Source of the DNA: Paramecium tetraurelia
Lineage: Eukaryota > Ciliophora > Oligohymenophorea > Peniculida > Parameciidae
DNA length: 64,000 bases
Assembly (NCBI RefSeq): GCF_000165425.1
Contig: NW_001798980.1
Location: forward strand, 187,178-251,177
Reading direction: 5' to 3'
Below the pieces are notes generated by a model, which did no database searches, was not told the origin of the DNA, and saw nothing but the letters and a program-made list of their open reading frames with translations. Numbering within the stretch: position 1 is the first letter of the stretch; every line of letters starts with the position of its first letter. Positions 23,854 through 35,783 of this stretch are shown in pieces. Position numbers and translations under genes: made by a program.

Positions 23854-24386
23854 ATGGCGAGCGTAACACATTCAATAGAAAACTCTCCAACATCCACCAT
23901 GTCTTAGGCTCCTAAAATTAAATAGGAATCTATTAGTATTGGCATGAGCTGGAAAGCCATACTTAGAAAAAAAAATTAGACTAAACGCCCCAATCAAAAA
24001 CTAACTCCAAGGCTATCAGAATCGATTAAATCAAAGAATATACCCAAGAATGTAGCCAAAGCCATCATACAATAAATCCTTAATAACAATGTATAGGAGT
24101 AGATAGAAGAAGAGGAGGAGTTCTTGAAATTCATCAATAAACACAGAAAAATTTAGAATCTAGCTTATCTGATGAAAATAACAAGACCCCATAAATTAGA
24201 AAAACTAAACAAATTACATAAATAGTTTAGATAGATTTGGTATATAATAGATGTATTCATTTTTTTAGTTGGAATTTTCTGAAAAAGTAATATGTGCCAT
24301 ATATATTCAATTCTAGAATTAAAAATCCAGAAGGCCATTTACAATACAGGAATCAATTAATGAAAGTGTTTGCTTAAAAATAATGA
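23854..24386 (+). CDS. Unknown basic protein (167 aa)
   Basis: ATG 23854 to TGA 24384-24386 with a 29-nt intron at 24240-24268; the spliced length is exactly 168 codons. The N-terminus is Ser/Thr-rich (MASVTHSIENSPTSTM). The middle is Lys/Arg-rich (MSWKAILRKKNQTKRP) and a helical Glu/Gln/Ile segment follows (VQEQIEEEEEFLKFINKHRK). The C-terminal part has aromatic residues (WNFLKKQYVPYIFNSRI). No membrane helix, signal or known domain. Coding status is supported by codon use and intron fit; function is unknown. Confidence 0.65.
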
Positions 24387-24922
24387 TTTAATATATGTAC
24401 GACTTAATAACAAATCCATTCATCTAATGATTCAATTCCTGATTTGTGACCTAAAAGAGCACCAGTCATAGAAATTCTTAATTTCATACCTTCTGATCTA
24501 TATTTTTTTTGAATATAACGAAGAAAGTAGCTTAATCAATACTAATTTATTAGAATAGCATATTTTCATAAATAAAATAATCAAATTTAGACAATCATGT
24601 TTTTCAAACTTGTAATGAAAGTTGGAATTCAGAGTATGAAACATCAAATAAGACCCTCTATTGCAGCATATAGAACTCTTGCTAATAATCACTTAAACTT
24701 GCATAACTTGAATACTTTTTATCTTAATTAGCTAACAAGTTTCACAGAAGAAGAAGAGAATGATATTAACAAAGTTAATATAATCAACTGTTTGTCGGAG
24801 GTGAAATCTTCGAATTGAATTGAGTATATGAATTATAATTACATTATTCCCATTCGTTAAATAAATTAACAGAAAGCTATAAGTTAATAAATGAAAATTT
24901 ATTGTTAATCATAAATATAAGA
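24387..24922. other. Intergenic, no gene seen
   Basis: About 535 nt between convergent genes. AT-rich, nothing recognised. Confidence 0.45.
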
Positions 24923-25817
24923 TCAACATCTTCTGCCCATTGATTTTTTGCGGTTCATATCCTTTTTATCTTTAGCATCTTTTTCATTCATTTTCTTTGA
25001 TTGCCCTTTACCTTCATCTTTGGTATTTTTGGTTCCTTTTTTACTAATCCTATAATTATAAATAGCTACTTGTCTTTGTCATCCATCTTTTTATCTTCCT
25101 TCTTCATTTGATCTTCCTTCTCATGTTTCTATTATGCAGTTTCTTCATCATCCTTCATTTTTTTGGGACCCCTCTTATAAGGAGGCAGTTCCTAATACTA
25201 CAAGTCTTGTCTTGTAGCCGATCTTTTAAACTTCTCCTCTATCAACTGGTCAAATTGCTCTCTCTTTTCTGAATACTTTCTAATCAATTCTATATTTATT
25301 TGTATTACTTTGACCATTCATCCATTTGTTTATGGTAATGTTCTAGTTTCTTCTCGAATTCATCATCGTACTTCTTTCTATCCTTATTTGAAAGTTAGTT
25401 ATATCGATCCACCAATGCCTTTGTTACTTAACCAAAGGATGCATCAGGATTCTCTTCAGAATACGCTCTTCTGTTCTCAGCTATATATACTAAACAACCT
25501 GATACTGGTTTCTTTGGTTTCTCAGGAATTTCCAGTAAGGCTTTGTACTTTTTCAAATCTTATGCACTCCCGCCATAATATAAAAGTAAGTCTTCCTTGT
25601 ACTTTGCCTCCATTTTTTCAAATTCATCATCATATTTCTCTTTCTCCTCCTCATCTATTTATCTCCACATTTCGGCGATTTTGCTTTGGATTTCCTTACC
25701 TTTCATCATCCCATCTTTTTTCATTTAAGCAGCCTTCTCAGCATAGAATACCTGATATGAAGACATGCAAATTCTGGCAGGGGGTTTCTTTAATGTTCCG
25801 CTTCTTAACTACATCAT
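24923..25817 (-). CDS. HMG-box chromatin protein with two HMG boxes
   Basis: DNA-bending chromatin protein of the HMGB type. Start ATG 25815-25817 (MMQLRSG). Introns at 25280-25308 (29 nt) and 25050-25069 (20 nt) give 281 aa in one frame. Box 1 spans about residues 10-75 (KKPPARICMSSYQVFYAEKA, then KIAEMWRQIDEEEKEKYDD). Box 2 follows after a short linker (PEKPKKPVSGCLVYIAENR, then LVDRYNQLSNKDRKKYDD). The tail is a highly charged Lys/Asp/Glu and Met/Asp/Lys run ending RKKSMGRRC. This mixed-charge tail differs from the purely acidic tail of animal HMGB1. It probably acts in nuclear chromatin. Confidence 0.9.
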
Positions 25818-26638
25818 TTGACAGCAATTTTTTCAAATTTAAAATGTAAATATATATAAAAATGTTGTATACAATTAAAATAAAATTGAACTTAAATGAA
25901 AGAAATTCTGAATAGATTATATTTATTCAAAGAATTAAGTAATATCATTTTAATTTCCAATTTTATATGCAAGACAATCGACTTAATAGTAATTTAAAAA
26001 TCATTAATTATATTAATAATTAAAATATGTAATAATAAAATACTAAGGTATTGTCTTTAGAGGAACTTTATTTTATATATCTCAGTAAGTTCCATATTCT
26101 TATTTTAAGGATTAATAAATTGTATTATTTTAATTTGATAATATCATGATCATACTTAAGCCAAAATTATAAATACATTTTAAAGAGAATAATCTTGTTA
26201 TTGTATCTAAATAAAACCTTGAAATGTTTTCAATTTCTCTTAATAAAACCTCATTTGTTATAAAAAAATTATGTAAGAATTTGATTGAGAATTTTAATAC
26301 TTTTATAAAATTAATAACCTATTCTAATTTCTAATCTTATCTTAAATTTCACCTCTTTCATTATAAACTTAAGCCTTAGACTCTACATCCTAACAATATA
26401 TATTACGTATCAGACAGTCTACTCCTCAATTTTGCGACTCAACATAGTAAAATAATTGAGAAATTTTTCAGAGAGAAATCTTTTAGTAAACAATAATTTA
26501 TTCTAAAAATACTAGAGTTTATTAATCTATTGGGTTTCAAAGTCAAAAATGTGGTTTTGAATTAGCAGTCGAGTCAAGAATTAAAAATTTCTTTTTTTCA
26601 ACAATTTAAGTTAAAATAAGTTTGTATAACGTATAAGA
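25818..26638. other. Intergenic, no gene seen
   Basis: About 820 nt of AT-rich DNA. No gene or RNA recognised. Confidence 0.45.
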
Positions 26639-26857
26639 TCATTTAACTTTTTAAATGGCCACCAATGATGGAAATATGAATTTAGTTGGACTGAAAATTG
26701 GGATTGATAAATGAGGCGAAGTTGAAGTGTTTAGGTCATCGAAATCTTCTTCTCTGATTTTTATTAATAAAAGTGGATTTGAGGATATCTTATTTTGGGA
26801 TTTCTTCTCTTTTGCCTTCTTCACGTATTTATTCTTATCAATATTAAAGGTGTTCAT
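26639..26857 (-). CDS. Small hypothetical protein (72 aa)
   Basis: ATG 26855-26857 to TGA 26639-26641 on the minus strand, reading one glutamine TAA near the end. The start is Lys-rich (MNTFNIDKNKYVKKAKEKK). A middle segment is acidic (KIREEDFDDLNTSTS) and the end carries Pro/Phe/Ile (PIFSPTKFIFPS). Coding character is fair. No family recognised, and no intron is needed. Confidence 0.45.
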
Positions 26858-27113
26858 GCTGATTTATAATTATTAAAAAATAAAAATTCATATCTATGGA
26901 ATACTAAGTTATTTAGCCACAAGGAAATAAATCCTATCATGACGGTAGCTGATTCTCACAATAGATTATTAGGATAATTAGATTAAAAAAAAACTTGTAA
27001 TATTTTTAAAAAGATTTTTGATTTTCTTAGAAATAATAAATTATATATAAAAATACATTTATTAACTTTTTAGACAACTTATGTGTGGTATATTTATAAA
27101 ATTTGATAATTAC

Positions 27114-28304
27114 TCAATTTTCTTTCTTCTTGATTGTGAAACAACTAATATTAAGGTATGTGGTTATTTAATTTATGACATTCTTAATAAATAAGAGAGT
27201 TAGAACAATCGTGGAAATAAATTAAATCCAGAACAATATTTTCAAATGTTCCAAACTGAATGGAATAAAGAAGGTTAGTAAACTAATGATGATGAAGGGC
27301 AACATTTCCAAGTGGAATAAGGGAGTTTAATCCTGGGATAAAAATTGTATAATTTACCTTGGTTGTTGAACAAACAATTGTTTTGCAGACAATTGATGAT
27401 AGAATAATTCCAAAATTAATCAGGAGTGGACCAGCAAGTTGACTATAGATTGGGGATGAGAACCAAACAAACTCTAAGGGATAAGACTAATTCTTACATA
27501 AGGTCCAAAACAAAAACAGAGGTATCCATTCGCTGAACACTCTAAGTGGTTTTTAAGATTTGAAGATATTTGAGAAAAACAAGAAAATGTCTGAAATGAC
27601 AGCGGCTCCCAAAATAGTTGTTGTGACTATTTTATATAGATTGAATCCGAATATTTTGTTGTGCCAAGCGCTTTATCCAAAGATTGCTGAAAACTATGGG
27701 ATATATAAACTGATGATACCAATTGGACTGAAATCGCTACTAATTCCAATTCAGTTACACCAAAATTAGCCAAATGAGTATGCAAAACTCCAGTGTAATA
27801 TTCTTTTTGGTTTATTGCCCAAAGTCCTATTTGACAAAAGAATTAAAAATAAAATAAGGTGTCTCTGTCCATCAAGGTTGCCTATGCTGCTCCGATAATG
27901 AAAAATTGCATAATGAATGAATCACAACCATGATCAAACAACTGACCCAGAGGCGAGGATGATTGTGTTCTTCTGGCTTGTTTTCCATCGGTCGCGTCAA
28001 GAGTTTGATATGCAAAAATAGCGAATGCCATAAAGTAGAATGTCCAAGAAGGGATGTCTTAGGTTAATGTCATATCGCCAAAAACCTAGAATATGCAAGC
28101 CAAGATCATTGTTATGAATCCAATGAAGGTAATCAGATTTGGAGCAAGCCACTATGATAATTATGTACTCAAATTTACAGTAGGGTAGAGTTCACTTACA
28201 AATATCCAGAATGGATTAATCTTATTGTCCAAATATGAGTATCCTCCAGAGACGTATTTATATTTTTTTAGGTTTTCCAATCCAGTATCGGAGATGAATG
28301 CCAT
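27114..28304 (-). CDS. CDP-alcohol phosphotransferase (choline/ethanolamine type), copy 1
   Basis: Integral ER/Golgi enzyme that transfers phosphocholine or phosphoethanolamine from CDP to diacylglycerol, the last Kennedy-pathway step. It is 379 aa with introns at 27694-27719 and 27333-27357. The CDP-alcohol motif DG..AR........G...D...D is complete in [25 protein letters not shown]. Around it lie [12 protein letters not shown] and roughly eight to ten hydrophobic helices. The C-terminus is KIKKKEN-like and basic (TIKKKEN). Substrate choice (choline or ethanolamine) cannot be told from sequence alone. It is divergent from cyclophilin (120 bp apart) and has a paralogue at 36667-37957. Confidence 0.92.
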
Positions 28305-28424
28305 AATAATTAATTATTGAAAATCAAAAAGAAATATCTAGAATTAAATGTAATCTTATTGAGAATAATTTTCGAAAGGTAAGGAAAACCCCACACACAA
28401 AATATTTATAATTTAATTAAAAAC

Positions 28425-28979
28425 ATGATTAGAAATCCTCAAAATCCAATTGTATTCTTCGACGTAGCTATTGCTGGTCAAAAAGGTTGGTCGTATCAGA
28501 ATGGAATTGTATGCTGATGTAGTTCCAAAAACAGCTGAGAATTTCAGATAGTTGTGTACAGGAGAATACAAGAGATTTGATAAACCTTCTGGTTTCAAGG
28601 GTTGTTAATTTCACAGAGTGATCAAGGATTTCATGATTTAGGGAGGTGATTTTGTGATGGTATCCATTCTTAATTACAATAGGGAGATGGCACTGGATGT
28701 GTTTCAATTTACGGAGACAAATTCGAAGACGAGAACTTTTAATTGAGACATGATGAACCTGGATTATTGTCTATGGCCAATTCTGGGCCCAACAGTAATG
28801 GCTGTCAATTTTTTATAACTTGTACCAAATGCGATTGGTTAGATGGAAAACATGTAGTGTTTGGTAAAGTAATCGATGCAGGATCAATGCAAGTGATAAG
28901 AAGAATTGAAACCACTCCAGTTGGTCCACAAAATAAGCCAAAATAAATCATCATTATAGAAGAGTGTGGAGAGTTGTGA
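28425..28979 (+). CDS. Cyclophilin peptidyl-prolyl isomerase, one-base frame break near the start
   Basis: Cyclophilin A-like PPIase; one 23-nt intron at 28660-28682. Core motifs: [40 protein letters not shown] with the catalytic Arg, [14 protein letters not shown], and W in [14 protein letters not shown]. The frame shifts once at 28480-28487: [11 protein letters not shown] lies in one frame and [11 protein letters not shown] in the next, yet both match the cyclophilin consensus contiguously. The break is in a run of five A followed by GG, a common error site. A 22-nt GT...AG reading would delete conserved residues, so I regard one extra base as more likely. No signal peptide, so cytosolic. 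Confidence 0.88.
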
Positions 28980-29082
28980 CTAAATTACATTAACATTCTC
29001 AAAGAGTTTAATATTATTATAATCAAATTACTATGTAAAGGGAAAATTTATATTAATGTTATTTTTATGCGTATTGAAAATT

Positions 29083-30616
29083 TCAAAATTTGCCTTAGTT
29101 TGATATCAAACTAAGAAGTTCGTCACCACAGTGCTCGTCGTATTTTTTCTCAATTTTAATTGCAGCTAAAGCTGAGATAAGTTATGTAATCTATTATTCA
29201 GTGAGATTCAGTTATTTAATTTATTGATCTCCCATTTGCATTAGCTTCTATTCAGATATTTTGAGTCCTTACAAAATCTTATATATATATTCCCCCTAAT
29301 ATAAAAATATTTAAATTTACCTCGTTTAATTTAAGAATTTCTTCATAAAGTTTTTTTGAGTAAGTAAGATGGGAATTACTTTAAACAGTTTGTTAAACTT
29401 TCATTGTGTAATTGTTGCCCATTATATGCAACTGCTTTTAATCAGGTGTAGTAGGTGCTGTTCGATGTTTCTTTTAAGATTAAAATTGTTGTTGCGCATT
29501 ATGTTTTTTCTTTTGCATTTTGGATCCATCTGAAAAATCAGAGCCTCTCCTTGAATTAGAGTCAGATGTCTTTGTATTTGTAATGGATTATTAACAAAAC
29601 GGTTACCCAATTTCCAATTTCTCTTTGCTCATATAATCTTGGGGAATGTAATTGGGGATTATAGGACCTACATAATTCGATGTAGGCTTATATGGTTGTC
29701 TTTTTGCTTCAATGTGCACATTTGGTTCTTCTATGACCCATGAATTATCAGGCAATTACTTACGAACTCTAATAAAATTTAACTGAAAATTGTACCTTCT
29801 CTCCTGATCTGAATGGTAGAATGCACATTCACCTAACTTCTTAGTGCAATTAGACTAGGTGCATGGTTTAGTTTTATAGATTAGAGGATGATATTCAAAT
29901 TCTTTCCATCCATGACAATATTTGCAGTCTTCTTAATCTGGACATCCTCCTTTATCATAATTTAAAATCTGATTGGTTTTGTTCCAATGTGGACATTCCT
30001 TTGGCTATAACTTCCTTGGATCTCTGCGAAAGTCCTAAGCGTTATGAGCATAGACACAGGAAGCCCTATCATGACTAAAAATGTTTTTTAAGATTAAGAT
30101 GTTACTTGATTGTAAGAGGACACCAAACAGTTTTGTATTAAAACATCCAGAAGTTTTTGTCTTGAACCATTCCATCCAACTTAACTGGAATGATCAATTC
30201 TTGATCATTATGAGCAAATGAACAATATACTCCATAATCACATTCCTTTATGTGAGTGCAATATTTGGTCTTGTATCTGTTGGGATGGTACACTTGCTCC
30301 ACTTTATTGTGAGCAAATTGACATTCATCCCCTTATGGACAATTGTCAGCTTGCGGGCATAATTAGCATCTGAAAATAAATATTCAGATTTAAATTACTT
30401 GTAAGAATAATATTTGAGATCTCTTCTCCTGTCAGTTTCGTCATGAAAAAATGGGCAATACTTTTTTTAGTTAATTTGATGTTGAATCTAACATTTTTGA
30501 GTTTTAAATTGATGATGGTCTATATGCTGTTAAACTCTAACTGGTGAATTTGGATTGTAAATATCTAAATTAGTAAGTGATGATTCGTGAGAACGAACTC
30601 TTCGACTTCCTAGCAT
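29083..30616 (-). CDS. CCCH-type zinc-finger protein, Unkempt-like arrangement
   Basis: 473 aa; introns at 30370-30398, 30075-30105, 29769-29795 and 29296-29320 (29, 31, 27, 25 nt). It has several CCCH fingers: CPQADNCPQGDECQFAH, KYCTHIKECDYGVYCSFAH, WCPLTINHDRASCVYAH, CPDQEDCKYCH and KPCTQSNCTKKLGECAFYH. Between them sits the stretch AQDFRRDPRK known from Unkempt and plant CCCH proteins. The C-terminal 200 residues are polar (Ser/Gln/Lys) with a final helical segment. Such proteins bind AU- or U-rich RNA and regulate translation or decay; the role here is inferred. Confidence 0.88.
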
Positions 30617-30763
30617 TCGTTAATAAACTATTTTTTATAATAACTATTAAATCAACTCATCATCATCATAAAATTTATAAAAATGTTAGTTGTACCAAAA
30701 TTTGAATTCAAAGAAACACACGTTTATCCCAAGAACAAGAACAATTTTTAAATATATATTATT

Positions 30764-31409
30764 TCATAACTTAATTGAGTTTATTGCATTCAAATTAATG
30801 CTACCCATACCTTAAAATTATCTATTCTTTAACTTCCCCTTCTCCTTCTTGAAGTTGTCTCCCCTTGTGAACTTCAACTTCTCATTTCCAAACTCACCGT
30901 ATTCATCCCCCTCTCCAAACATCTTTTTGGCCTCAAAAGCATTGACCTTGAAATGTTCAGGCAATATATCATATACTGAGTCATCACACTTTTGGAAAAA
31001 CTTCTTCTTTTCCTTCTGCTCCACAACTTCCTCATTGATTTGTGCAACTTAAATTAAAATGCCTTATTACTATCTATTTTAGTGAATGTTCTTTTATCTA
31101 ATAATGGTTTTGTTCCTTTTTTATTGCTCTTCTCCTCCTACTTCTATTATTCAGTTTCCTCTTCTTATTCCTCAATCTCTGCCTCTGCAACAAATTTTCT
31201 CGCTAGCTTACTAATCAATGTGCAATTAATTATTACGGGTGTCCGTCAATATAATATTTGATAATCTTTGATAAATCCTTATTGGCCATTGGAGTTTCAT
31301 CATGTTCATATAAAGAATCAATTTGCTTAGCAGATTTCTTCAATCCGATGGATTTCAAGTATTCCACTATCAAGGGTAACACATCCTATGGAGTCAAGTC
31401 TCTTTGCAT
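30764..31409 (-). CDS. NOLC1: NOLC1/SRP40-like nucleolar protein, short form
   Basis: 198 aa with introns 31211-31236 (26 nt) and 31048-31070 (23 nt). The N-terminus looks like a LisH-type dimerisation helix pair (LPLIVEYLKSIGLKKSAKQI). A short Glu/Gln/Lys linker follows. The C-terminal 75 residues match the SRP40_C domain: EYGEFGNEKLKFTRGDNF, KKEKGKLKNRQFQGM and the terminal NAINSIKL. NOLC1/Srp40 carries long Ser/acidic repeats between these modules; here they are almost absent, so the protein is a minimal version. Known relatives chaperone snoRNPs and link nucleolus and Cajal bodies. Confidence 0.8.
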
Positions 31410-31818
31410 CAAAATAATAAATGGAATTTATTTTAATCACACAAAAATCTCTATTAAATTTTTATCTAATAATATCAAAAAACACACCCTATAGTGTAGC
31501 TACAATAAATTAACAATATGAATAAGGACTAAACTCAAAAAATAAAATAAGAAATAGTAGTCATCTAATTACTAGATAATTCAATAATCTTAAATACTCT
31601 AATAACAAAATTTATTAAATTATCTTTAACATTAAAGATGAAAGAAAATGACATATAATTCAAATGAATAAAAGATATAGAATCAATTAGGATGTCATCA
31701 AAATTAAACAACTAAAAGAAAATGAGATAAGAGATTAAAAACAAAAAATACAATTAACATTTTCGATATGATCAATAATTTTAACAATTTATAAATTTAA
31801 TTTTATATCCATTATTAT
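31410..31818. other. Intergenic, one short coding-like trace
   Basis: About 400 nt. A plus-strand frame near 31660-31780 reads INQDVIKIKQLKENEIRDQ before TGA but has no credible start or partner exon. Otherwise nothing seen. Confidence 0.35.
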
Positions 31819-33193
31819 TCATTAATTTTTAGCTAATTACAGTAATGTATTTAATTTATTGAGTCTTACATCTATACTCTATAAATCTTCAGTCGTAGCT
31901 TCGATTTTGCTTTAAGGAGTAGTTATGATTGTATTCTCTTTATTCTTTTCTCTTAAATCTCTTAATCTTTTAATTAAACGCTATTCTTCTGAATCCTCGA
32001 ACTTATTCGAATCTGATGGTTTAATAACATTTTTATTTTTTTGTAGTTTTGAATTGGATTGTTTAGGTTAGAATGACTTTTTTTTTGATGAACTTGATCT
32101 TGCTGAGGGACTTTATTCAGTTCTTTTAGAATTGGATTTTCTTCTGTAAGAAGACTCTGTATCACTATCCAAACTATCTTTTCGCAACTAATGATATTAA
32201 TATGAAAATTACTCTAATTGGAGTTGTTTTCTCAATGCTTTTTCTTTTGGAAGGTATATTACTGGTGTTGAGTTAGTTTTTTTATTTATTGTTAGATTTT
32301 GAAACAGACGGAGATCGAGAAAGATTCGAATTATATTTGGACTTTGATTTATTTAGAGTTTACTGTAATTCAGATTCCAATGAGTTTATTCTTTATTTAT
32401 TCTTTTTATCTTAGTTCTTCAGTATTACATTTTCATCTATCAATTATTGTAAATAGTCTTCAAATTCGATCATTTTTTTTGATAATTCTGAATTTGTATT
32501 TTCACTTTATAGATATTTTGATCTTAGGTCATTGTATTCTTATCTATTTATCATTGTATTGGAATATTGATGATTCATATTTTTTAATTCTAAAATTTCA
32601 CTTTCCTTTTGATCAATGATGTTTCTTAACATTTCTAATTCTCTTATTTATTCATTCAACAAAATTGAAGGGTTGGATTCGTTTCGTTTTTAATCCTTGT
32701 AAAATTAGAGATTTTTATGCAATGATTCATTTTCTTTCCTTAATCTAATAATCGTATTCTTCATTTATTATAAATTTGGTTATTCATTAAAATTTAATGG
32801 TAAAGGATAATGCACTTTATCAAATTCTACAACATAACTAAGGATAAGGTAGCGTTTATTATTAGGAGCTAGGTTTTGAGTTGGTTATTTATTGGACCTC
32901 TTATTTTTTATTTGCTCCAAATCTTAATAGGTCAGGATGTCGATATACACGGTCTCAGTTTAATTATTCAACGCTGACTAGAGCATCTTTATGAACGTGG
33001 CATATTTCTTATAATTTCCAGTTTTTGATGCAATATCTTCAATATATTGAGCTTAGAAATTGGCAATCCAAGAGTCACCAGATTGTTTCGATTCAATTTC
33101 AATATTTAGAGTCTCAACATTTGCATTAATGTTGATAATGTAATTGACATCATGAAATTAGCGTTCAACACAGATATCAAGGAGATCTTCCAT
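31819..33193 (-). CDS. CCDC61: CCDC61/VFL3 basal-body coiled-coil protein
   Basis: Basal-body protein of the XRCC4/SAS-6 superfamily, needed for orienting basal bodies and attaching striated fibres. It is 449 aa with one 25-nt intron at 32188-32212. The head domain (residues 1-140) matches CCDC61 closely: IEDIASKTGNYKKYATF, ILTYQDLEQIKNKR, and NKRYLILSYVVEFDKVHYPL. A long coiled coil follows (about 145-300). The second half is Ser/Lys/Asn-rich and basic. In Paramecium, VFL3 relatives act on basal-body rotational polarity; the identity here is by motif. Confidence 0.93.
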
Positions 33194-33222
33194 TTTGAAT
33201 TATAAATCAGTTAATTTATTAA

Positions 33223-34607
33223 TCAGATTTCAAAATCAGGAATAATAACATGTACTTATCTATTGGACCAATAGGGCAATTCTTCTGCAATTTACTAGGC
33301 CTTGATTATGAGTTCTATATTATCAATATGATTGCTATTTACATTCTCCTTCTCCACTTCTATTGGGCATCTTCTTCAACATACTTCCAAGCAATTGCAT
33401 ACATAATACTTTATTATATGAATCTGAATTCTCAAGCATTTACAATACTATTCTATACATGCTTTCTGCTCTATCAAACTGAAAATTCATCATAATTTTA
33501 TACATATTTATTAGTACTGCACATCCAAGCTAAAAATAAGAGAGATCTATCCATATTGGTTGGATCTTGTTCCTCATAAAAATTGATTGTAGTTTTCAAC
33601 CAAAATTGTAATTCAGCCCTTTTTGATGGTGCTTTATTCAAAACAAATTCACTTAGATTGAGCAATGGTTTTCCAACATGCAAACTCTTAAATTGGGTTT
33701 TGGTTAGATTGGTTCTATCTTAAGGTAGAAGATCTTCATTCAGTAACCATTCCAATCCAGTTTTAATTTGATTGTTTGAATGCTCAATGTAATAAATTGA
33801 CTTTTTAAATAGAGGTATCACATTTTCAAAATCGGCATCTATGTTTTCTGCTGGAATATCACTTTATTGAGGTCCTGTCTCTTCTTCGTCATCACTTACA
33901 AATTCTCTAAGACTTGGGAACTTGTGCCACCATGAAGCCACAGCCAAACTATTGTAAGCCCATCCTTTCAATTGATTGGAGGGGTCTGAAGCCAGACACT
34001 CTCTCAATCTTGATTTGGCATCAGTGTAATTTTCCTTCAATAAATAGGCTGTCTTTTAATAGTGATTAAATTTGATACGCCCAAGAAATACTAGAATTGT
34101 TTCTAATACCCTAAGGGTACATTTTCTCGCTGCATTTCGCTTAACAAAGCCTTGCCCAAGAGTATTGCCTTGTTGAGATTATACTTCAAACAATGAGTCA
34201 ATAGATCACTGTATGCAGAATACACAAGGGCGTAATTAGCTTTTTATCTCAAAAATTGTCTGATTATTTCTTCCAATTGAGCTTCTGCATCCTCGTATCT
34301 TCTGAGTTACAAGTTGGAATAGACGATTCTATTGAATGATGGACAAGATGTACCTCCTTGAAACATCAACCCATTCCTTATCTTTTAAGTTGTTGGTTTC
34401 TAAGAAATTCTTAAATCTTCCAAAAAATTGAAGGGCCACTCGATATTTACCATGTTGCATTTGTTCAAGGCCATATCAACCACAAATATAATTAAATTTG
34501 TACTTGTATTATTCTGTTGCCAATACTGTTGAATACATCTCATCCGATTATGATTGTGTGGGCTCGATGGTTTAATTGAAATAAAATCTGGGAGTGGATT
34601 TTTGCAT
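33223..34607 (-). CDS. TPR-repeat protein with an internal TGA and a frame break
   Basis: Minus strand, about 430 aa with tetratricopeptide-like helices (GKYRVALQFFGRFKNF, RYEDAEAQLEEII, YTDAKSRLRECLASDPSN, FDRAESMYRIVLQML). Introns fit at 34329-34353, 33479-33503 and 33315-33342; a 19-nt one at 34091-34109 is likely. Two problems remain: an in-frame TGA at 34476-34478 (between YICG and YGLEQM) and a one-base mismatch at the GGG next to the 19-nt intron. Everything else reads as a well-kept gene, so either the sequence has errors or the gene is newly damaged. The exact TPR family is not recognised. Confidence 0.65.
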
Positions 34608-34806
34608 AGTGATCACAGCATTCCTCACAATTTTAAAAAGCATTGAGCAATAATAATAATATTATATGATAGCAAGTAAATGAATTAGATGATTTTTATA
34701 AATAAATCCTGCCAAAAAGTATAAACATAAGTAGAGTGCCTTAGTTTGAGTTTGCTGTTTATTGGATTGATTGGAGATATAATTAAAATAATTTAAAAAA
34801 AAAACA

Positions 34807-35783
34807 ATGACTTAGGATGAGTTTTTAAATGAATACATATCAAAGAATCATCGAATTAGCGAGGGATATGCATATGCTATACAAGCAAGCTGGTATTATC
34901 GAGTGTGAATACTAGGTACAGATAATTTGAGAGATTCCTATAAAATCCATCTGGTGTGGATGTTACGAGATTTAATAAAATTTAAAATAGTCAAATAGCA
35001 GAAGGGACCATCGATATGTCAGTCTCATTAAAATAATATTCTCTACCTCCCTATTAGCAAATAAATTATTCGCATGTTTATGGATTGAAACCTGATGCTA
35101 AATTCCAAACTGATTTCTACATAGTTTCAATCGACGTGTGGCACTTCTTTAAACTCTATTATGGTTCAGGTATGTTTACTGATTGAAGTTGTTTTAGATT
35201 ATGATGTAATTGTTTTTGTTACACAGCAGCATCCTCAAATGAACAACTATTTAATTTGCGATAACTTCGAGGAAGGATTGTGTATTTGCAGAGAAATCAT
35301 AAACGTTCTCTTTGTAATTGTATTTCCAAGAAACATCTCTGTAATGCAAGCCATCTTAACACCAATAAGTCCTTGGATGGATTTAATCAAATTTCGTGCG
35401 TTTCTGTTTGCCATGCACAATTTTGGAATCGATGCCATCAAATTTATTAATGAAGGCTTCATTTATTTTAACAACAAAAAAGTGCCCTTCAAAGGAAATC
35501 GAAAACTTTATGACATTGGCATAAACAAGGATATCCAAATTGTTATGGCATGTCAAAACTTGTTAATGTAAGACATAGAGGAGGAGATTGAAACTGACGG
35601 AGAAGAGCAAAAATTGGAATAAAGTAATTATTATCTCTATTATTTTGAGATTTACATAACAAACAAGAATTCTTAGAAATATTAGAAAAAACTCTAAATG
35701 AACAGTCCGTCATTCAATTGCATATAAAATCAATTGAAGAAATTCAATAATCTATAGATCAAAATGACTTCTTTTAAGTTTGA
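34807..35783 (+). CDS. DUSP plus ubiquitin-like domain protein (299 aa)
   Basis: Introns 34893-34915 (23 nt), 35170-35197 (28) and 35624-35649 (26) give exactly 300 codons. The N-terminal 110 residues fit the DUSP domain of ubiquitin proteases: ISEGYAYAIQASWYRQF at the start and FYIVSIDVWHFFKLYYG at the end. After a middle region, residues about 200-255 look ubiquitin-like (FINEGFIYFNNKKVPF, KDIQIVMACQ). No Cys/His boxes of a USP catalytic domain occur, so this is a stand-alone DUSP-Ubl protein, possibly an adaptor. DUSP is a confident call; the Ubl call is moderate. Confidence 0.75.

Noticed and set aside
25280-25308. Frameshift in the HMG-box gene
   Set aside because: A 29-nt intron restores one continuous 281-aa frame without touching conserved residues.
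25310-25849. Plus-strand ORF of 179 codons
   Set aside because: It is the antisense shadow of the HMG-box gene, whose conserved boxes are on the minus strand.
33250-33495. Plus-strand ORF MYLSIGPIGQ...
   Set aside because: Antisense to the 3' exons of the TPR gene; composition is just the complement of those helices.
34893-34915. Frameshift in the DUSP gene
   Set aside because: A 23-nt intron explains it and joins QASW to YRQF as expected for a DUSP domain.
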